Assembly: GCA_900549375.1 (NCBI GenBank)
Contig: URNY01000030.1
Coordinates: 1 to 20,889, forward strand
Direction of reading: 5' to 3'
DNA from: an uncultured Bacteroidales bacterium
GTDB taxonomy: Bacteria > Bacteroidota > Bacteroidia > Bacteroidales > Muribaculaceae
DNA: 20,889 nt
Every line of letters starts with the position of its first letter. Position 1 is the stretch's first letter. The position numbers and the translations under genes are program-made. The notes beneath the pieces were generated by a model. It saw only the letters and a list, made by a program, of their open reading frames with translations. It did not search any database and had not been told where the DNA came from. This document shows positions 6,740-13,266 of the stretch, piece by piece.

Positions 6740-9250
6740 TTAAGATTCGGTTTCCGTTTCGCGTTCGCGTGCCAGCTGGCGGATGGCGGCCTCGATGTCG
6801 CCGCCGAGCTGACGGGCGCGGGCGAGTACCTGCATCTTCTCCGTTTCCTCGGTGGTATAGGCGAGGTATTCTTCCGGCGATACCTCTGTCGCATACACTG
6901 CCGACTGCGTTCCACCCAGCCCGATCCACACCTCTTTATATAATCGGTTCGGATTATTGGAGAGATTTATACTGAGAATCTGGCTTTTCTCCTTATCGGT
7001 CAGACCGAGCAACTCCTGTATCTGGTCAAAGCGGTTCATATACTTTCTCTGGTCGAGCAGTATCTTGCAGTCAGAGTTATTTATGATGGTTTCCTTGACA
7101 ATCGGCGACGATATTATGTCGTCAACCTCCTGTGTAACCACCACAGCCTCACCGAAATACTTTCTGATAGTCTTGAACATATAGCGCATATATTCAGCCA
7201 TGTTAGCGGTTGAAAGTGCCTTCCACGCTTCTTCACATATTAGGACTTTACGGATACCTTTCAAGCGTCGCATCTTGTTGATGAAGGCTTCCATGATGAT
7301 AATCGTTACCACAGGAAACAGGTCTTTATTGTCGCGGATAGCGTCAATCTCGAATACCACGAAACGCTTGTTGAGCAGGTCGATGTTCTCCTTTGAGTTC
7401 AGCAGGAAGTCAAAGCGACCGCCATGATAATATTGCCTTAAAGTAGTCAGGAAGTTGTCGATGTCAAAATCCTGCTTATAGATGGGGATAGGACGCTGTG
7501 CCATTTCAGCACGGTAATCGTCGCGCATGAACTCGTAGAAGGAGTTGAAGCAGGGAACGATGTTGCGGTCTTTCTTCATCTTTTCAAGGAACATAGACAG
7601 CGCGGAGCCAAGCTCACCCGATTCAGTCTTTGTCACGCGGTCGTCTTCCGACTTCCAGAGCGTGAGAAGCAGCGTCTTGATGCTGTCCTTCTTCTCCACA
7701 TCGAAAACTCCGTCGTCGGTGAAGAACGGATTGAAGGAAATCGGCTTTTCCTCCGTGTAAGTGTAATACACACCGTCCTCGCCGTGGGTACGGTTATGGA
7801 TAAGGTTGCACAGTCCTTCGTATGAATTGCCGGTATCAATCAGCAGGATATGCGCGCCTTGCTCGTAATACTGGCGCACCAGATGGTTGGTGAAGAAAGA
7901 CTTGCCGCTACCCGACGGGCCGAGGATGAACTTGTTGCGGTTTGTGGTTATGCCGCGCTTCATCGGCTCGTCGGAAATATCCAGGTGGACAGGCTTACCC
8001 GTGAGGCGATCAACCATCTTTATACCGAATGGCGACAGTGACGATCGGTAGTTTGTTTCTGCGGTGAAAAAACAGACGGCAGGCTCTATGAAAGTATAGA
8101 AACTTTCCTCGGCAGGGAAATCCGCCTCGTTGCCGGGCATAGCAGCCCAGAACAGCGTCGGGCAGTCGATGGTGTTGTGCCGTGGCATACACCCCATAGT
8201 AGCAAGCTGACCGCCGACATCGTTCTTGATGCGCCGCAGTTCCTCGGCATCATCGCTCCACGCCATGATATTGCAGTGGCAACGTACCGATGTAAGACCG
8301 TAGCTGTGGGCCTCGTTAAGATAACGGTCTATCCACTCCTTGTTTATGGCGTTAGAGCGTGAGTAACGGCTCAAAGAGTTCATATTGCGCGCCGTCTTTT
8401 CAAACTTCGCCAGATTTTCGTCGTGGTCGTCGATAAACACATACTGGTTATAGATGTGGTTGCACGGCAGGAGCAGACCCACGGGGGACGCAAACGACAG
8501 ACGACAGTCGGAGCGGTCGGTTGACAGGCGTTCATAGCGGTTGTCGGTGCTGACCTTGCCGGGCAGGTCGTCGGTATCCGAAAGTGTATGCAGGCACAGC
8601 ATCTTGTCGCCAACGCGCATTTCTTTCGGCGACAGGTCTATGTCCTCCAGACAGGTGACATCGCCGGTTGACAGCGAGAGATACCTCTCTATGATACCCG
8701 ATGCGTTGTCGGTGCCTACAATCTCATCGTCACCCATGCGGCGCAGCGAGATATATCCGGTATCGTTGATTATGCGCTCGAACTGGCCCACGGCTTCCAT
8801 GAAGCCGACAATCATCTTGTGATTCAGCTCCTTCGGAGTGATACGCCCGCGGCAGAGAGTGGAGAAATTGGACTGCTGGCGCATACGCTCCTTTGTGGTC
8901 TTTGTCAGATACAGGTAACACTTGTGTGCCAGATAGGGGCGCTCGTTGAAATGACGCTCGAAGCTCCTGTCAAGAAAAGACAGATCATCCTTTTGCAGTT
9001 CCGGCTTATAGTTCTCCGACACAAACCAGTCCTGCTTGTGCGCCACCGTGAAGCGGGGAAGCACCTTGATAGCCTTGCACCATGCGGCGTGCATAGCCTC
9101 ATATTCGGCAGAGGTAACAGTAAACAGCTCCGGCAGTGTCACCTCGTAGCACACGGTTATGTCTGCATCCTTGCTGATTATACAGCCGTGTTCCACAGCG
9201 AGAAGCGGCAGCTTTGACTCCAGAGTTGTGGCTTTCAGTATATTTCTCAT
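6740..9250 (-). CDS. traG: Conjugation ATPase TraG (VirB4-like)
   Basis: Predicted 836-residue cytoplasmic ATPase that powers pilus or channel assembly. The start at 9250 (MRNILKATTLESKLPLLAVE) forms an ATGA overlap with the traF stop codon; the longer frame to 9439 runs through traF. The N-terminal half is the VirB4/CagE-type domain. The Walker A motif GPSGSGKS is at residues 444-451. A hydrophobic stretch followed by acid, KVLICEEAWKAL, is the Walker B, and VVVTQEVDDIISS is the sensor-like motif. The size matches TraG (about 830). Base composition changes sharply near residue 770: most of the gene is 43-53% GC by hand count, while the last 65 codons and everything to the left are 60-70%. 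The reading frame is intact across the change. Confidence 0.96.
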   Translation of the reverse strand: MRNILKATTLESKLPLLAVEHGCIISKDADITVCYEVTLPELFTVTSAEYEAMHAAWCKAIKVLPRFTVAHKQDWFVSENYKPELQKDDLSFLDRSFERHFNERPYLAHKCYLYLTKTTKERMRQQSNFSTLCRGRITPKELNHKMIVGFMEAVGQFERIINDTGYISLRRMGDDEIVGTDNASGIIERYLSLSTGDVTCLEDIDLSPKEMRVGDKMLCLHTLSDTDDLPGKVSTDNRYERLSTDRSDCRLSFASPVGLLLPCNHIYNQYVFIDDHDENLAKFEKTARNMNSLSRYSRSNAINKEWIDRYLNEAHSYGLTSVRCHCNIMAWSDDAEELRRIKNDVGGQLATMGCMPRHNTIDCPTLFWAAMPGNEADFPAEESFYTFIEPAVCFFTAETNYRSSLSPFGIKMVDRLTGKPVHLDISDEPMKRGITTNRNKFILGPSGSGKSFFTNHLVRQYYEQGAHILLIDTGNSYEGLCNLIHNRTHGEDGVYYTYTEEKPISFNPFFTDDGVFDVEKKDSIKTLLLTLWKSEDDRVTKTESGELGSALSMFLEKMKKDRNIVPCFNSFYEFMRDDYRAEMAQRPIPIYKQDFDIDNFLTTLRQYYHGGRFDFLLNSKENIDLLNKRFVVFEIDAIRDNKDLFPVVTIIIMEAFINKMRRLKGIRKVLICEEAWKALSTANMAEYMRYMFKTIRKYFGEAVVVTQEVDDIISSPIVKETIINNSDCKILLDQRKYMNRFDQIQELLGLTDKEKSQILSINLSNNPNRLYKEVWIGLGGTQSAVYATEVSPEEYLAYTTEETEKMQVLARARQLGGDIEAAIRQLARERETETES

Positions 9251-9573
9251 CGGCGGCCTCCCTTCAATATATTGAGTACACGCAGACGGTTGATGATGTA
9301 TCGGGGGCGGTATTTCACCGATGTGAGCTTCATAAGCCCGTATTGCCCGTACTTGCCGTTGAGATGGAAAGTGTACCACACCAGCACCGACGCGCTTATG
9401 GCACCGAAGCCTATGCACAGACCTTGCTGCACCCCGCACATATAGAGGATTACGAACAGTATGAAGTCGGCGATAAGACCTCCGGCGAAGATGAAAAGGT
9501 ACTGCGCTTTCAGCCCCTTGTATTCCACCGTCCTGCCTATGCCCTTGTTAATAGAATATTCCATCGTCGGCAC
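9247..9573 (-). CDS. traF: Conjugative transposon protein TraF (VirB3-like, DUF4133)
   Basis: Predicted 108-residue inner-membrane protein with two membrane helices at about residues 24-44 and 50-69. The family-typical N-terminus MEYSINKGIGRTVEYKGLKA starts at residue 4, so the true start may be the Met at residue 4 (9564) rather than residue 1. The C-terminal part is basic and soluble (YRPRYIINRLRVLNILKGGRR). Small two-helix proteins directly upstream of the VirB4 ATPase are the VirB3 position in type IV systems. It is 3 bp from the traE stop and overlaps traG by 4 bp, so the three are probably translationally coupled. Confidence 0.92.
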   Translation of the reverse strand: MPTMEYSINKGIGRTVEYKGLKAQYLFIFAGGLIADFILFVILYMCGVQQGLCIGFGAISASVLVWYTFHLNGKYGQYGLMKLTSVKYRPRYIINRLRVLNILKGGRR

Positions 9574-9576
9574 GGA

Positions 9577-9933
9577 TTAGAGGAAGAACGAGCGCAGGAT
9601 TGTGGCGGCGACAACAAGGAAGATACAGGCACCGAACCACGATGCGGCTGTCTTGCTCGTGTCGGGATCGCCGGAGCTGAACTTGCCATAGACCTTGACA
9701 CCGCCTATAAGACCGACGACTGCGCCGATGGCATAAATCAGCTTCGTGGCGGGGTCGAAATAGGAGGTCATCATCGAGGTTGCCTCGTTGATGCCTGCCA
9801 GACCGTTGCCGGCGGCATAGAGGTTGGCGGCGCATATCATCAGTGTGAGCATGGCGGCCATAGGGCGGCGCATACCGGGAGCGTTCATAAACTCTACGAT
9901 GCGCTTGTAGAGCGACTTGAAGAATTTAGTCAT
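9577..9933 (-). CDS. traE: Conjugative transposon protein TraE (VirB2-like pilin candidate, DUF4134)
   Basis: Predicted 118-residue protein: a basic N-terminus, a signal-like hydrophobic segment at about residues 24-41 ending AANLYAA, then two membrane helices at about 62-82 and 96-116. The motif FSSGDPDTSKTAASWFGAC between or entering the second helix is characteristic of TraE of Bacteroides elements. The two-helix mature form resembles VirB2 pilins, which supports a conjugative pilus subunit role by family knowledge. The start at 9933 is supported by a copy of the element's recurring leader motif 14-33 bp upstream. It follows traD after a 35-bp gap, the largest gap in this part of the operon, which may allow separate translational control. 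Confidence 0.92.
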   Translation of the reverse strand: MTKFFKSLYKRIVEFMNAPGMRRPMAAMLTLMICAANLYAAGNGLAGINEATSMMTSYFDPATKLIYAIGAVVGLIGGVKVYGKFSSGDPDTSKTAASWFGACIFLVVAATILRSFFL

Positions 9934-9947
9934 AAATAAATTGATTT

Positions 9948-9967
9948 GGATTGTGGATAAAGTGGTG
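9948..9967 (-). promoter_or_regulatory. Recurring leader motif upstream of traE
   Basis: On the minus strand this reads CACCACTTTATCCACAATCC and ends 14 bp before the traE start. The same pattern (CACCACT, a few bases, ATCCACA or ATCCAAA) precedes traA, mobA and the DUF1896-like gene. It contains no Bacteroidota promoter consensus, so a translational or RNA-level role is as likely as a transcriptional one. Confidence 0.5.
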
Positions 9968-9968
9968 G

Positions 9969-10694
9969 TCAGTGGAGGATATTGAAGTCGATGGCGTCAA
10001 TATCGGTCGTGTCGATGTCGGCATGAAAGACGATCTTGCGGGCTTTACCGATTGCCCCGTCGGTTTTCTCAGCCGGAGCATCTTCGGGTATGTCGGGCAA
10101 CTGACACTCAATCATCAGTATACGTTTGCGCACTACCGGGTCGAGTTTGACATATTCGATAATCTCGGTGCCTTCAAGTTCGGAAACTACCCGTCGGACG
10201 GTCTGTTCATCCTCAGTGGTGTGAGGCTGATTTTTCAGCACCTTCATGGCGGTCTGCATTTCATCGAAGTCTATACCGTCGGCATTTGCCTCGGCGGGAG
10301 GCAGAGTTTCGCCGGTAAGCTCACTCACGGAATGGGTTGAGAATATCTCATCCAGCTTTTCGGGCGGGATTTGTATCCTCGGCTTTTCTTCGGGAGTATC
10401 GGGCAGTCCGGCGTCGGAGGGCTTGCCGAGTTCCATGACTATAAGCGGCACGACCTCCCTCGCGGCTTCGGCAGCGGCTTCTTTGGCGATTTCACGAAAC
10501 GAGTCCATGAACTTATCGGCATCGAAGGAGCTTTTGCCGACGACTTCTTCCACGGGCGCTTCATCTGCGGGCGGTGGTTCCGGAGGTGCGCAGTTGTCAT
10601 TCTTGCCCTTAGCCGGAGTGTCGGGCTTCGTCAGGACTTTTCGGATAAGCCACACATTGCTTGCGAGCAATGCTATGATAAACAGCGTTTCCAT
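9969..10694 (-). CDS. traD: TraD-like conjugative transposon protein with N-terminal anchor
   Basis: Predicted 241-residue protein with one N-terminal hydrophobic segment (METLFIIALLASNVWLIRKV) followed by a Pro/Glu-rich acidic linker (about residues 25-55), a helical stretch (KFMDSFREIAKEAAAEAARE), and an acidic soluble remainder ending DIDTTDIDAIDFNILH. It probably tethers a cytosolic or periplasmic acidic domain to the membrane. The traD symbol is assigned by position (after two DUF3408-like genes, before traE) and by the overall architecture; the sequence itself is poorly conserved, so the symbol is less secure than those of traE-traN. Its start codon overlaps the upstream stop codon by one base (TGATG), indicating coupled translation. 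Confidence 0.68.
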   Translation of the reverse strand: METLFIIALLASNVWLIRKVLTKPDTPAKGKNDNCAPPEPPPADEAPVEEVVGKSSFDADKFMDSFREIAKEAAAEAAREVVPLIVMELGKPSDAGLPDTPEEKPRIQIPPEKLDEIFSTHSVSELTGETLPPAEANADGIDFDEMQTAMKVLKNQPHTTEDEQTVRRVVSELEGTEIIEYVKLDPVVRKRILMIECQLPDIPEDAPAEKTDGAIGKARKIVFHADIDTTDIDAIDFNILH

Positions 10695-10993
10695 CAGAAT
10701 AGCGGCTGGCTGTTTTCATCATAGAGACCTTCCATGACCTCACGGTTGTTGGCGAAGTGGTCGAGAAGTATCTCGGACACATACGAGCCTATGGAGGCAC
10801 CGGTATCGCGGAACCGTTCTGCCATGCGGCTCAGGACGGCGTGGACTTCGGGATAGATATACACTTTGGTGTTGGAGCGCACAATGCCGGGCCGGAGAAA
10901 CTTGGCGGCATATTTCTTGCGTTCCTCGGCGGCTCTGACCTCAATATCAGTGGCCGGATTCATGTTTATGGTTACAAGTGGTGATTTAGGCAT
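10694..10993 (-). CDS. Small DUF3408-like protein (TraC position)
   Basis: Predicted 99-residue soluble protein. Its core KVYIYPEVHAVLSRMAERFR followed by GASIGSYVSEILLDHFANNR has the pattern seen in DUF3408 proteins of Bacteroides elements: a short strand, a helix, a Ser-rich turn and a second helix, much like ribbon-helix-helix DNA-binding proteins. A later start (Met11, 10963) is possible. It lies between another DUF3408-like gene (6-bp gap) and traD (1-bp overlap). A DNA-binding or partition-accessory role beside the ParA-like TraA is plausible inference, not shown. Confidence 0.72.
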   Translation of the reverse strand: MPKSPLVTINMNPATDIEVRAAEERKKYAAKFLRPGIVRSNTKVYIYPEVHAVLSRMAERFRDTGASIGSYVSEILLDHFANNREVMEGLYDENSQPLF

Positions 10994-10999
10994 AGCTGG

Positions 11000-11428
11000 T
11001 TAGAGTTTAAGTTGGTTGATAACATCGGCATACTCCTCCAAGTGAGCAGCCAGCACGTTGTTGATGAAAGCCTTTAGCGAGCATACGCGCCCTTTCTTGC
11101 GGCAGAACAGGATACGACGGATTTTCCATTCAATTTCCGGATCTATTTCTGTCGTTACATATTTATCCTGTGGCGACATATAGGTCATGTTCCATACGAA
11201 ACGCTCCAGATATTTGCGCTCACGGTCTGCGTCATTGCCGACACTTTCATTGGGTTGGGATGCCGATACAGATTTGGCTGAAGGAACTTTTGTCGTTTCC
11301 GGTTCGGACTCTTGTGTCTGACCCTCTGCCTTTGGCTTCTTTTTCAGCGTTGACAGCGAGGAGGACTCCTCTCTGAAAGACCTGATGAATTCATCAGGGT
11401 CGATTTCCGACTCATATTTCTTTGCCAT
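11000..11428 (-). CDS. DUF3408-like protein (TraB position)
   Basis: Predicted 142-residue protein. The N-terminal 75 residues are polar and probably disordered (many Ser, Lys, Glu, Pro). The C-terminal half (about 80-142) holds VTTEIDPEIEWKIRRILF followed by SLKAFINNVLAAHLEEYADV, the usual DUF3408 pattern: a possible ribbon-helix-helix strand, a helix, then an NNVL helix. It is 5 bp downstream of traA and 6 bp upstream of the next small gene. With a ParA-type ATPase as operon partner, a ParB-like or centromere-binding role is attractive but unproven. The traB symbol is not given because naming of these small genes varies between elements. Confidence 0.76.
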   Translation of the reverse strand: MAKKYESEIDPDEFIRSFREESSSLSTLKKKPKAEGQTQESEPETTKVPSAKSVSASQPNESVGNDADRERKYLERFVWNMTYMSPQDKYVTTEIDPEIEWKIRRILFCRKKGRVCSLKAFINNVLAAHLEEYADVINQLKL

Positions 11429-11433
11429 ATCGG

Positions 11434-12189
11434 TCAGAAGTTGAGAAGTCCGAGCAGTTCATCTGTAAGCTCCGGAAGGCGCGTACCTTTGAGCAATGTC
11501 TTGTCAGGAGGCATGACGGTCGAGCGAAACACGGCGCGGTTGAGCGTCTTTGACCCTTCTCGACGATACTTTTTGGTATCCGGTATCTTGGTTTTCAGCA
11601 TCATAAGACCGTATTCCTCGAAAACCGCCTCATACTGGTCGTAGAGATCTGTTTTCTCGCGGGCATCGACAAGGTTCCAGAGCATATACATCTGTTTGAC
11701 CTGTGTGCGTCCGGTAGTGAGCCACTCCTGTATCTTCAGGGCAAAGGCGAGCGAGCTTTCAAGGATAACCTTGTCTGCCGCGACCGGCACTATCACGGTA
11801 TCCATGCAGTTGAGAATGTTGACGACGCCACGGTTATTGACCGTGCCGGGCAGGTCGAAGAAAACGATGTCTATCTCGTTTCCGGCCTCGATGATGTCGC
11901 GCACCTTCTGCATAGCCTCCTCCGGCTTTGCCGTCAGGAGAGGATAAGGCGCGAGCTTGGTCTGGCGCAGATTGTCGGAAAAAAGTTTCTTGAACTGAGG
12001 GCTGCACTCAATAAGGTCTTTGTCGCGCTGGCGCATCTCCTCGATGCTGAACTGAGGATAGTCGCAGTCAACGACAAGGACTTTCAGCCCCTTCACATAG
12101 TAGAGGTAACTCGCCGCTAAAACGGTCAGAGTGGTCTTGCCTGCTCCGCCTTTCTGGGTGGAGAAAGCGACAAATTTGGGGTCTGTCAT
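11434..12189 (-). CDS. traA: ParA-family ATPase TraA
   Basis: Predicted 251-residue ParA/MinD-like ATPase. The start at 12189 (MTDPKFVAFSTQKGGAGKTT) puts the deviant Walker A box KGGAGKTT at residues 13-20, where this family has it, and a leader-motif copy lies 10-31 bp upstream. The frame stays open to 12369, but that extension lacks family features. Other motifs: VLVVDCDYPQFSIEEMR (Walker A' Asp region) and IDIVFFDLPGTVNNRG (Walker B). The C-terminal part with YGLMMLKTKIPDTKKYRRE is typical. In Bacteroides conjugative transposons TraA heads the tra operon; whether it positions DNA, the channel or the relaxosome is not established. It is the first gene leftward of the control region. Confidence 0.93.
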   Translation of the reverse strand: MTDPKFVAFSTQKGGAGKTTLTVLAASYLYYVKGLKVLVVDCDYPQFSIEEMRQRDKDLIECSPQFKKLFSDNLRQTKLAPYPLLTAKPEEAMQKVRDIIEAGNEIDIVFFDLPGTVNNRGVVNILNCMDTVIVPVAADKVILESSLAFALKIQEWLTTGRTQVKQMYMLWNLVDAREKTDLYDQYEAVFEEYGLMMLKTKIPDTKKYRREGSKTLNRAVFRSTVMPPDKTLLKGTRLPELTDELLGLLNF

Positions 12190-12198
12190 AAAATTAAA

Positions 12199-12220
12199 TT
12201 TGGATTTGGATGTAGTGGTG
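12199..12220 (-). promoter_or_regulatory. Recurring leader motif upstream of traA
   Basis: On the minus strand: CACCACT, then ACATCC and two AAATCC-like units, ending 10 bp before the traA ATG. It matches the traE, mobA and DUF1896-gene leaders and supports the start codon chosen at 12189. Confidence 0.5.
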
Positions 12221-12372
12221 ATTGCATAGCGGTTGCCGTCAGCGTATCTTCTGACACGGATAGACCGGGCTTCTATCGGCGCGAAGCATTGCCGGCACAG
12301 ATTATGCGGGATGGATTGACAGCTTTCTTTGCCGCGCGTTGCGACCTTCCTCCGCTGTCGGGAGGGCATCGG

Positions 12373-12408
12373 CTAAGTGAGCCTGAAATGGTTGGGTTCG
12401 TCAGTCAT
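12373..12408 (-). CDS. Possible 11-residue leader peptide upstream of traA
   Basis: A minus-strand ATG at 12408 opens an 11-residue reading frame, MTDEPNHFRLT, closed by TAG. What makes it worth recording is its position: a copy of the element's leader motif (12421-12443) lies 12 bp upstream, in the same arrangement seen before real genes, and the first three residues resemble the TraA start (MTDP). It may be a regulatory leader peptide, or the scar of a duplicated traA 5' end. There is no composition or homology evidence for translation. Confidence 0.25.
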   Translation of the reverse strand: MTDEPNHFRLT

Positions 12409-12420
12409 GTCTGGTTCGGG

Positions 12421-12443
12421 TTTGGATGTGGAGTTTAGTGGTG
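12421..12443 (-). promoter_or_regulatory. Extra copy of the leader motif, not next to a long gene
   Basis: On the minus strand: CACCACT, then AAACTCCACATCCAAA. It closely resembles the traA leader (shared TTTGGATGT...AGTGGTG on the plus strand) but is 232 bp further upstream, so it is either a duplicated leader or marks a second start point for the tra transcript. Confidence 0.45.
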
Positions 12444-12810
12444 TCCGCCATAGCCATAGGGCCATAGGGCGATAGGTAGGTTGCTGGCATTTATCCTTTC
12501 TATATGGCTCACAGGCTTCATAAGTCAGTCCTTGTCATGTCATTCAGGAACTAATCTCTCTACATAATCTACTCTTTAGATTGTTCGGAAGGACATTGGT
12601 CAGACTGTAATTCAGCATTGTTGCCAAATGGTTGGGATCATACCCGCCGGATTGGTTGCTCAGCTTACAGTTCACATGGATAGTGCGTAATATAATAAGT
12701 AGTTTGACTTCCTTGAAGGCAGGCTTGAGAACCAATCTCTACACAAAGAAACAAATAAATTCCCACTTTGGCAAATCCAAAAAATAAGCCAATTTGCTGT
12801 GATTAAGAGC

Positions 12811-12850
12811 ATTGTCCGGCTATGTCCAACTATGTCCGGGTATGTCCGAA
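12811..12850 (+). repeat. Four tandem 10-bp direct repeats (iterons)
   Basis: Four units follow each other without gaps: ATTGTCCGGC, TATGTCCAAC, TATGTCCGGG, TATGTCCGAA. The shared core is (T)ATGTCC, i.e. GGACAT(A) on the other strand, with one repeat per helical turn so that all sites face the same side of the DNA. The flank to the left (12740-12810) is AT-rich. Such phased iterons are typical of binding arrays for relaxosome accessory, partition or replication-initiator proteins. Candidate binders encoded nearby are MobA, the DUF3408-like proteins and TraA. Confidence 0.8.
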
Positions 12851-12943
12851 AAACGGGGCCAAATTTTTAACATTTCGCCGCGCAAATTTTTTTTGCTGCT
12901 TCCATCGCCTGTTTCTTAATTATCGGAATTTTTATCTCATCGC

Positions 12944-12974
12944 TGGCAAATCAGGGATTTTTTTCGTATCTTTA
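12944..12974 (+). promoter_or_regulatory. Weak Bacteroidota-type promoter candidate, rightward
   Basis: TATCTTTA at 12967-12974 differs at one position from the Bacteroidota -7 consensus TAnnTTTG, and TGG at 12944-12946 lies 20 bp upstream, near the expected -33 position but a poor match to TTTG. If used, transcription would begin near 12981 and give a mob mRNA with a leader of nearly 290 nt that includes the three-way-junction element. Confidence 0.3.
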
Positions 12975-13101
12975 TATCAGCATCACGGTGATTTTCTTCC
13001 TCCGGGCGATGAAAAGCGGCTTTTCTCATTGTCATCATAATGATACCGGGCATCATTGACTGACATTGCCGTTTTTCTGGTAAGGAAGAATGTCCACATA
13101 G

Positions 13102-13177
13102 ACATAGCAAGGTGTCTTTTCGGGGTCCGAAAAGGTTTCGAGGGACCGGCAGTCCACACGAAACGACCTTGCTATGT
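13102..13177 (+). other. Three-way-junction element, candidate oriT or structured RNA
   Basis: Three stems close on each other in 76 nt. P1: ACATAGCAAGGT (13102-13113) with ACCTTGCTATGT (13166-13177), 12 perfect pairs. P2: CTTTTCGG (13116-13123) with CCGAAAAG (13127-13134), 8 perfect pairs around GGT. P3: GTTTCG (13135-13140) with CGAAAC (13159-13164), continued by GGAC (13143-13146) with GTCC (13152-13155). Thirty pairs leave only three unpaired junction bases. It is not a tRNA: no T-loop or anticodon arm. An alternative inner pairing GGTCC/GGACC (13124-13128 with 13143-13147) excludes P2. Location just upstream of mobA suits oriT; a leader RNA for the mob operon is the alternative. Confidence 0.75.
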
Positions 13178-13244
13178 AGGATATATCTCCAAAGTCGAAT
13201 ATCCCTCGATTTTACTGCGTAGGCATTGACACCATTGATGCACT

Positions 13245-13266
13245 CACCACTTATAATCCACATTTT
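13245..13266 (+). promoter_or_regulatory. Recurring leader motif upstream of mobA
   Basis: CACCACTTATAATCCACATTTT runs directly into the mobA ATG. It is the same CACCACT plus ATCCACA pattern as before traA, traE and the DUF1896-like gene, here on the plus strand and touching the start codon. Confidence 0.5.

Larger units (their letters stand above)
12190..13266. other. Divergent noncoding control region between traA and mobA
   Basis: These 1077 bp separate the leftward tra and rightward mob operons and hold no convincing protein gene. From left to right: traA leader motif (12199-12220), 11-codon ORF with its own leader motif (12373-12443), CATAG-type repeats (12449-12476), an AT-rich stretch without clear content (about 12480-12800) containing an imperfect 20-bp direct repeat, four 10-bp iterons (12811-12850), T-rich DNA with a weak promoter candidate (12944-12974), a GAAAAG/CTTTTC hairpin (13011-13025), a three-way-junction element (13102-13177) and the mobA leader. 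In related elements oriT lies upstream of the mob genes, so it is expected here. Confidence 0.75.

Noticed and set aside
12190..12369. 60-codon N-terminal extension of traA to ATG 12369
   Set aside because: The extension has no ParA-like content, and the ATG at 12189 places Walker A at the usual distance from the N-terminus with the leader motif just upstream.
12544..12735. 63-codon minus-strand ORF in the control region
   Set aside because: No recognisable family, no leader motif or ribosome-binding context, atypical composition, and it spans the imperfect direct repeats; probably chance.
12811..12850. CRISPR array
   Set aside because: Repeats are 10 bp and contiguous with no spacers, and no cas genes are present.
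13011..13025. GAAAAG/CTTTTC hairpin as an intrinsic terminator
   Set aside because: The stem is only 6 bp and AT-rich, with no following T-run; no upstream gene needs termination there.
13102..13177. tRNA gene, suggested by the 76-nt length and branched fold
   Set aside because: There are three stems rather than four, a 12-bp closing stem, no T-loop GTTCRA in place and no anticodon loop.
13226..13257. TTGACA (13226-13231) and TATAAT (13252-13257) upstream of mobA, resembling an E. coli sigma-70 promoter
   Set aside because: The spacer is 20 bp rather than about 17, and Bacteroidota use a different primary sigma consensus (TTTG/TAnnTTTG). The TATAAT is also part of the recurring leader motif.
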